Part shown: one piece after another, positions 62,906-64,000 of the stretch
How the letters are laid out: each line of letters starts with the position of its first letter
Numbering within the stretch: the stretch's first letter is position 1
Assembly: GCF_001968825.1 (NCBI RefSeq)
Contig: NZ_MIEU01000002.1
Coordinates: 434,001 to 498,000 of the forward strand
DNA from: Tersicoccus sp. Bi-70
GTDB lineage: Bacteria > Actinomycetota > Actinomycetes > Actinomycetales > Micrococcaceae
Length of the DNA stretch: 64,000 nucleotides
Reading direction: 5' to 3'
The notes under the pieces: generated by a model
The model's database searches: none
Told to the model about the DNA's origin: nothing
Seen by the model: only the letters and a program-made list of their open reading frames with translations
Made by a program: the position numbers and the translations under genes

Positions 62906-63232
62906 ATGCCGGCACCGAGGAAGTATCCGCAGGAGTTGCGGGAACGGGCCATGCGGCTCGTGGTTGAGGCTCGTAGGGAGGACCCGGAGCTGTCGCTGAA
63001 CGCCGCGGTGATCCGGGTCGGGCAGCGTACCGGGGTGAACCCGGACACGCTGCGGGGCTGGTCCAAGCAGGCCGCGATCGACGCGGGCGAACGCCCGGGC
63101 ACCAGCACGAACGACGCGGCCCGGATCAAGTCGCTGGAGGCCGAGGTGCGTGAGCTCAAACGGGCGAACGAGATCTTGTTGGCGGCCTCCTCGTTCTTCG
63201 CGCGGGAGCTCGACCCGCGACTGCCGTGGTAG
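62906..63232 (+). CDS. IS3 transposase OrfA
   Basis: A 108-residue DNA-binding subunit. The helix-turn-helix lies in YPQELRERAMRLVVEARRED to VGQRTGVNPDTLRGWSKQA, and a leucine-zipper-like coiled coil follows (RIKSLEAEVRELKRANEILLAASSFFARELD). GAGAGG lies 9 bases before ATG 62906. Its end overlaps the orfB start, and the -1 frame is open through the overlap, so an OrfAB fusion by frameshifting is expected. Confidence 0.88.
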   Translation: MPAPRKYPQELRERAMRLVVEARREDPELSLNAAVIRVGQRTGVNPDTLRGWSKQAAIDAGERPGTSTNDAARIKSLEAEVRELKRANEILLAASSFFARELDPRLPW

Positions 63233-64000
63233 TCCAGTTCATCGACGAGCACCGGGCCCGGTTCGGGGTCGAGCCGATCTGCCGGGTGCTCACCGAGCAC
63301 GGCGTGCCGATCGCCCCGTCCGGGTACTACGCCTTCAAGACCCGTCCCACTTCCGCACGAGCGATCGCCGACGCGGAGCTGGTCGTGCAGATCGAACGAG
63401 TCTTCTGGGACCGCAGCCTGGGGCGTGGGGTCAGCGGCGCCCGGAAGATCTGGCGGCTACTGGCCCGGGAGGGGATCACCGTGGCCCGCTGCACCGTTGA
63501 ACGGCTGATGCGCCAGCACGGGCTGCGCGGTGCCCGCCGGGGAAAGCAGTTCATCACCACCCGCCCGGACACATCATCGCCACGGCCTGAGGATCATGTG
63601 CAACGCGTGTTCACCGCGGACCGGCCGAACCGGCTGTGGGTGGTGGACTTCACCTACGTGGCGACGTGGTCGGGAATGGCGTTCACCGCGTTCGTCACCG
63701 ACGTGCACTCCCGCCGGATCGTGGGCTGGCGCACCATGGACCGGATGCCCACCGACCTGCCCCTGGACGCCCTGGAGATGGCGCTCTGGGTGCGGGACCG
63801 GGCCGGTCAGGACGTCACCGGGCTGATTCAACACTCCGATGCCGGGTCCCAGTACACTCCGCTGCGCTACGCCGAGCGGCTCGCCGAGGTCGCCTCGATC
63901 GGGACCGTCGGCGACTCGTACGACAACGCCCTGGCCGAATCGACGATCGGGCTCTACAAGACCGAGTGCGTGAGAATCGACGGCCCGTTCCGCACCGCCG
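63226..64000 (+). CDS. IS3 transposase OrfB (rve integrase core), 3' partial
   Basis: Open to the window end, 258 codons visible. It has the HTH_21 part (RARFGVEPICRVLTEHGVPIAPSGYY) and the DDE catalytic core with Asp in WVVDFTYVATW, Asp in FVTDVHSRRIVGW and Glu in NALAESTIGLYKTE. No stop or frameshift is seen, so the element may be active. It is in the -1 frame to orfA; GTG 63226 is a possible separate start, but synthesis as OrfAB is the IS3 norm. Confidence 0.88.
   Translation, partial: MVVQFIDEHRARFGVEPICRVLTEHGVPIAPSGYYAFKTRPTSARAIADAELVVQIERVFWDRSLGRGVSGARKIWRLLAREGITVARCTVERLMRQHGLRGARRGKQFITTRPDTSSPRPEDHVQRVFTADRPNRLWVVDFTYVATWSGMAFTAFVTDVHSRRIVGWRTMDRMPTDLPLDALEMALWVRDRAGQDVTGLIQHSDAGSQYTPLRYAERLAEVASIGTVGDSYDNALAESTIGLYKTECVRIDGPFRTA

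Larger units (their letters stand above)
62854..64000 (+). mobile_element. IS3-family insertion sequence, right end outside window
   Basis: Begins at about TGAATCGCCCCGGG (62854), which has the TGA start usual for IS3 terminal repeats and lies 52 bases before orfA. It carries orfA and orfB in -1 relation. The right inverted repeat is beyond the window, so the left border is a proposal. Confidence 0.75.

Noticed and set aside
63226-63232. Frameshift mutation breaking the IS3 transposase
   Set aside because: The -1 relation of orfA and orfB is the normal IS3 arrangement for programmed frameshifting.

Overview
The window is a stretch of very high-GC chromosome (about 70% by eye) from an actinomycete. 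The mycothiol-linked genes (S-(hydroxymethyl)mycothiol dehydrogenase and a CGYC mycoredoxin), the many leaderless starts and the gene order all point to Actinobacteria. A Micrococcales / Micrococcaceae-like organism is my best guess, from the gntR-prpD-prpB-prpC block and the look of XerD and PrpD; this is inference, not proof.

The backbone is the conserved actinobacterial block known in Mycobacterium tuberculosis as Rv1691 to Rv1713. In order it holds a TPR-like protein and a HAD phosphatase (9.0-11.6 kb); a small Rv1693-like ORF, tlyA, nadK, recN, pyrG, a NUDIX ADP-ribose hydrolase and xerD (23.6-31.1 kb); parA, scpA and scpB (44.5-47.2 kb); and rluB, tyrA, cmk, plsC and der (50.9-61.0 kb). 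These genes are tightly packed and often overlap by ATGA or GTGA. The steA/steB pair that lies between recN and pyrG in M. tuberculosis is absent.

Accessory genes break this backbone. At 11.8-23.5 kb are a DrrAB-type exporter, a large AfsR/SARP-type regulator, an NCS1 permease, a sugar ABC transporter and an EAL phosphodiesterase. At 31.4-44.2 kb are a MutT-like NUDIX, a PadR regulator, the complete methylcitrate cycle set for propionate (gntR-prpD-prpB-prpC, divergent prpE), and a CitA/CitB-type two-component system next to a C4-dicarboxylate symporter. At 47.4-50.4 kb are a squalene-cyclase-like protein and a pyruvate-oxidase-like enzyme. At 55.6-59.2 kb are a small membrane protein, an SQR-like flavoprotein, a DMT exporter and its divergent LysR regulator. 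Several junctions carry intergenic repeats that are not protein coding: a 68-bp palindromic element in two copies, a triplicated 72-bp hairpin unit, a duplicated 80-bp unit and 31-bp tandem repeats.

The left end (0-9 kb) holds unlinked housekeeping and stress genes: GNAT, SDR, topoisomerase IB, an HhH-GPD protein, a lipoate-ligase-like protein, a thioesterase, mycothiol-dependent formaldehyde detoxification, mycoredoxin and an SRPBCC protein. The right end (61-64 kb) has a DUF475 membrane protein, tRNA-Pro(GGG) with a clear terminator, a truncated IS481-type transposase remnant and an IS3-family element that runs off the window.

Many starts are preceded by a TANNNT hexamer 6-7 bases upstream of the start codon, the signature of leaderless transcription; I used it to choose several starts. 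Regulatory sites readable by eye include a pair of TGTATACA operators in the gntR/prpE intergenic region, a CRP-like site between the dicarboxylate sensor and its transporter, a PadR-type TATCGCGATA site, and a tandem CTGARACCGG array plus a 20-bp palindrome before the exporter.
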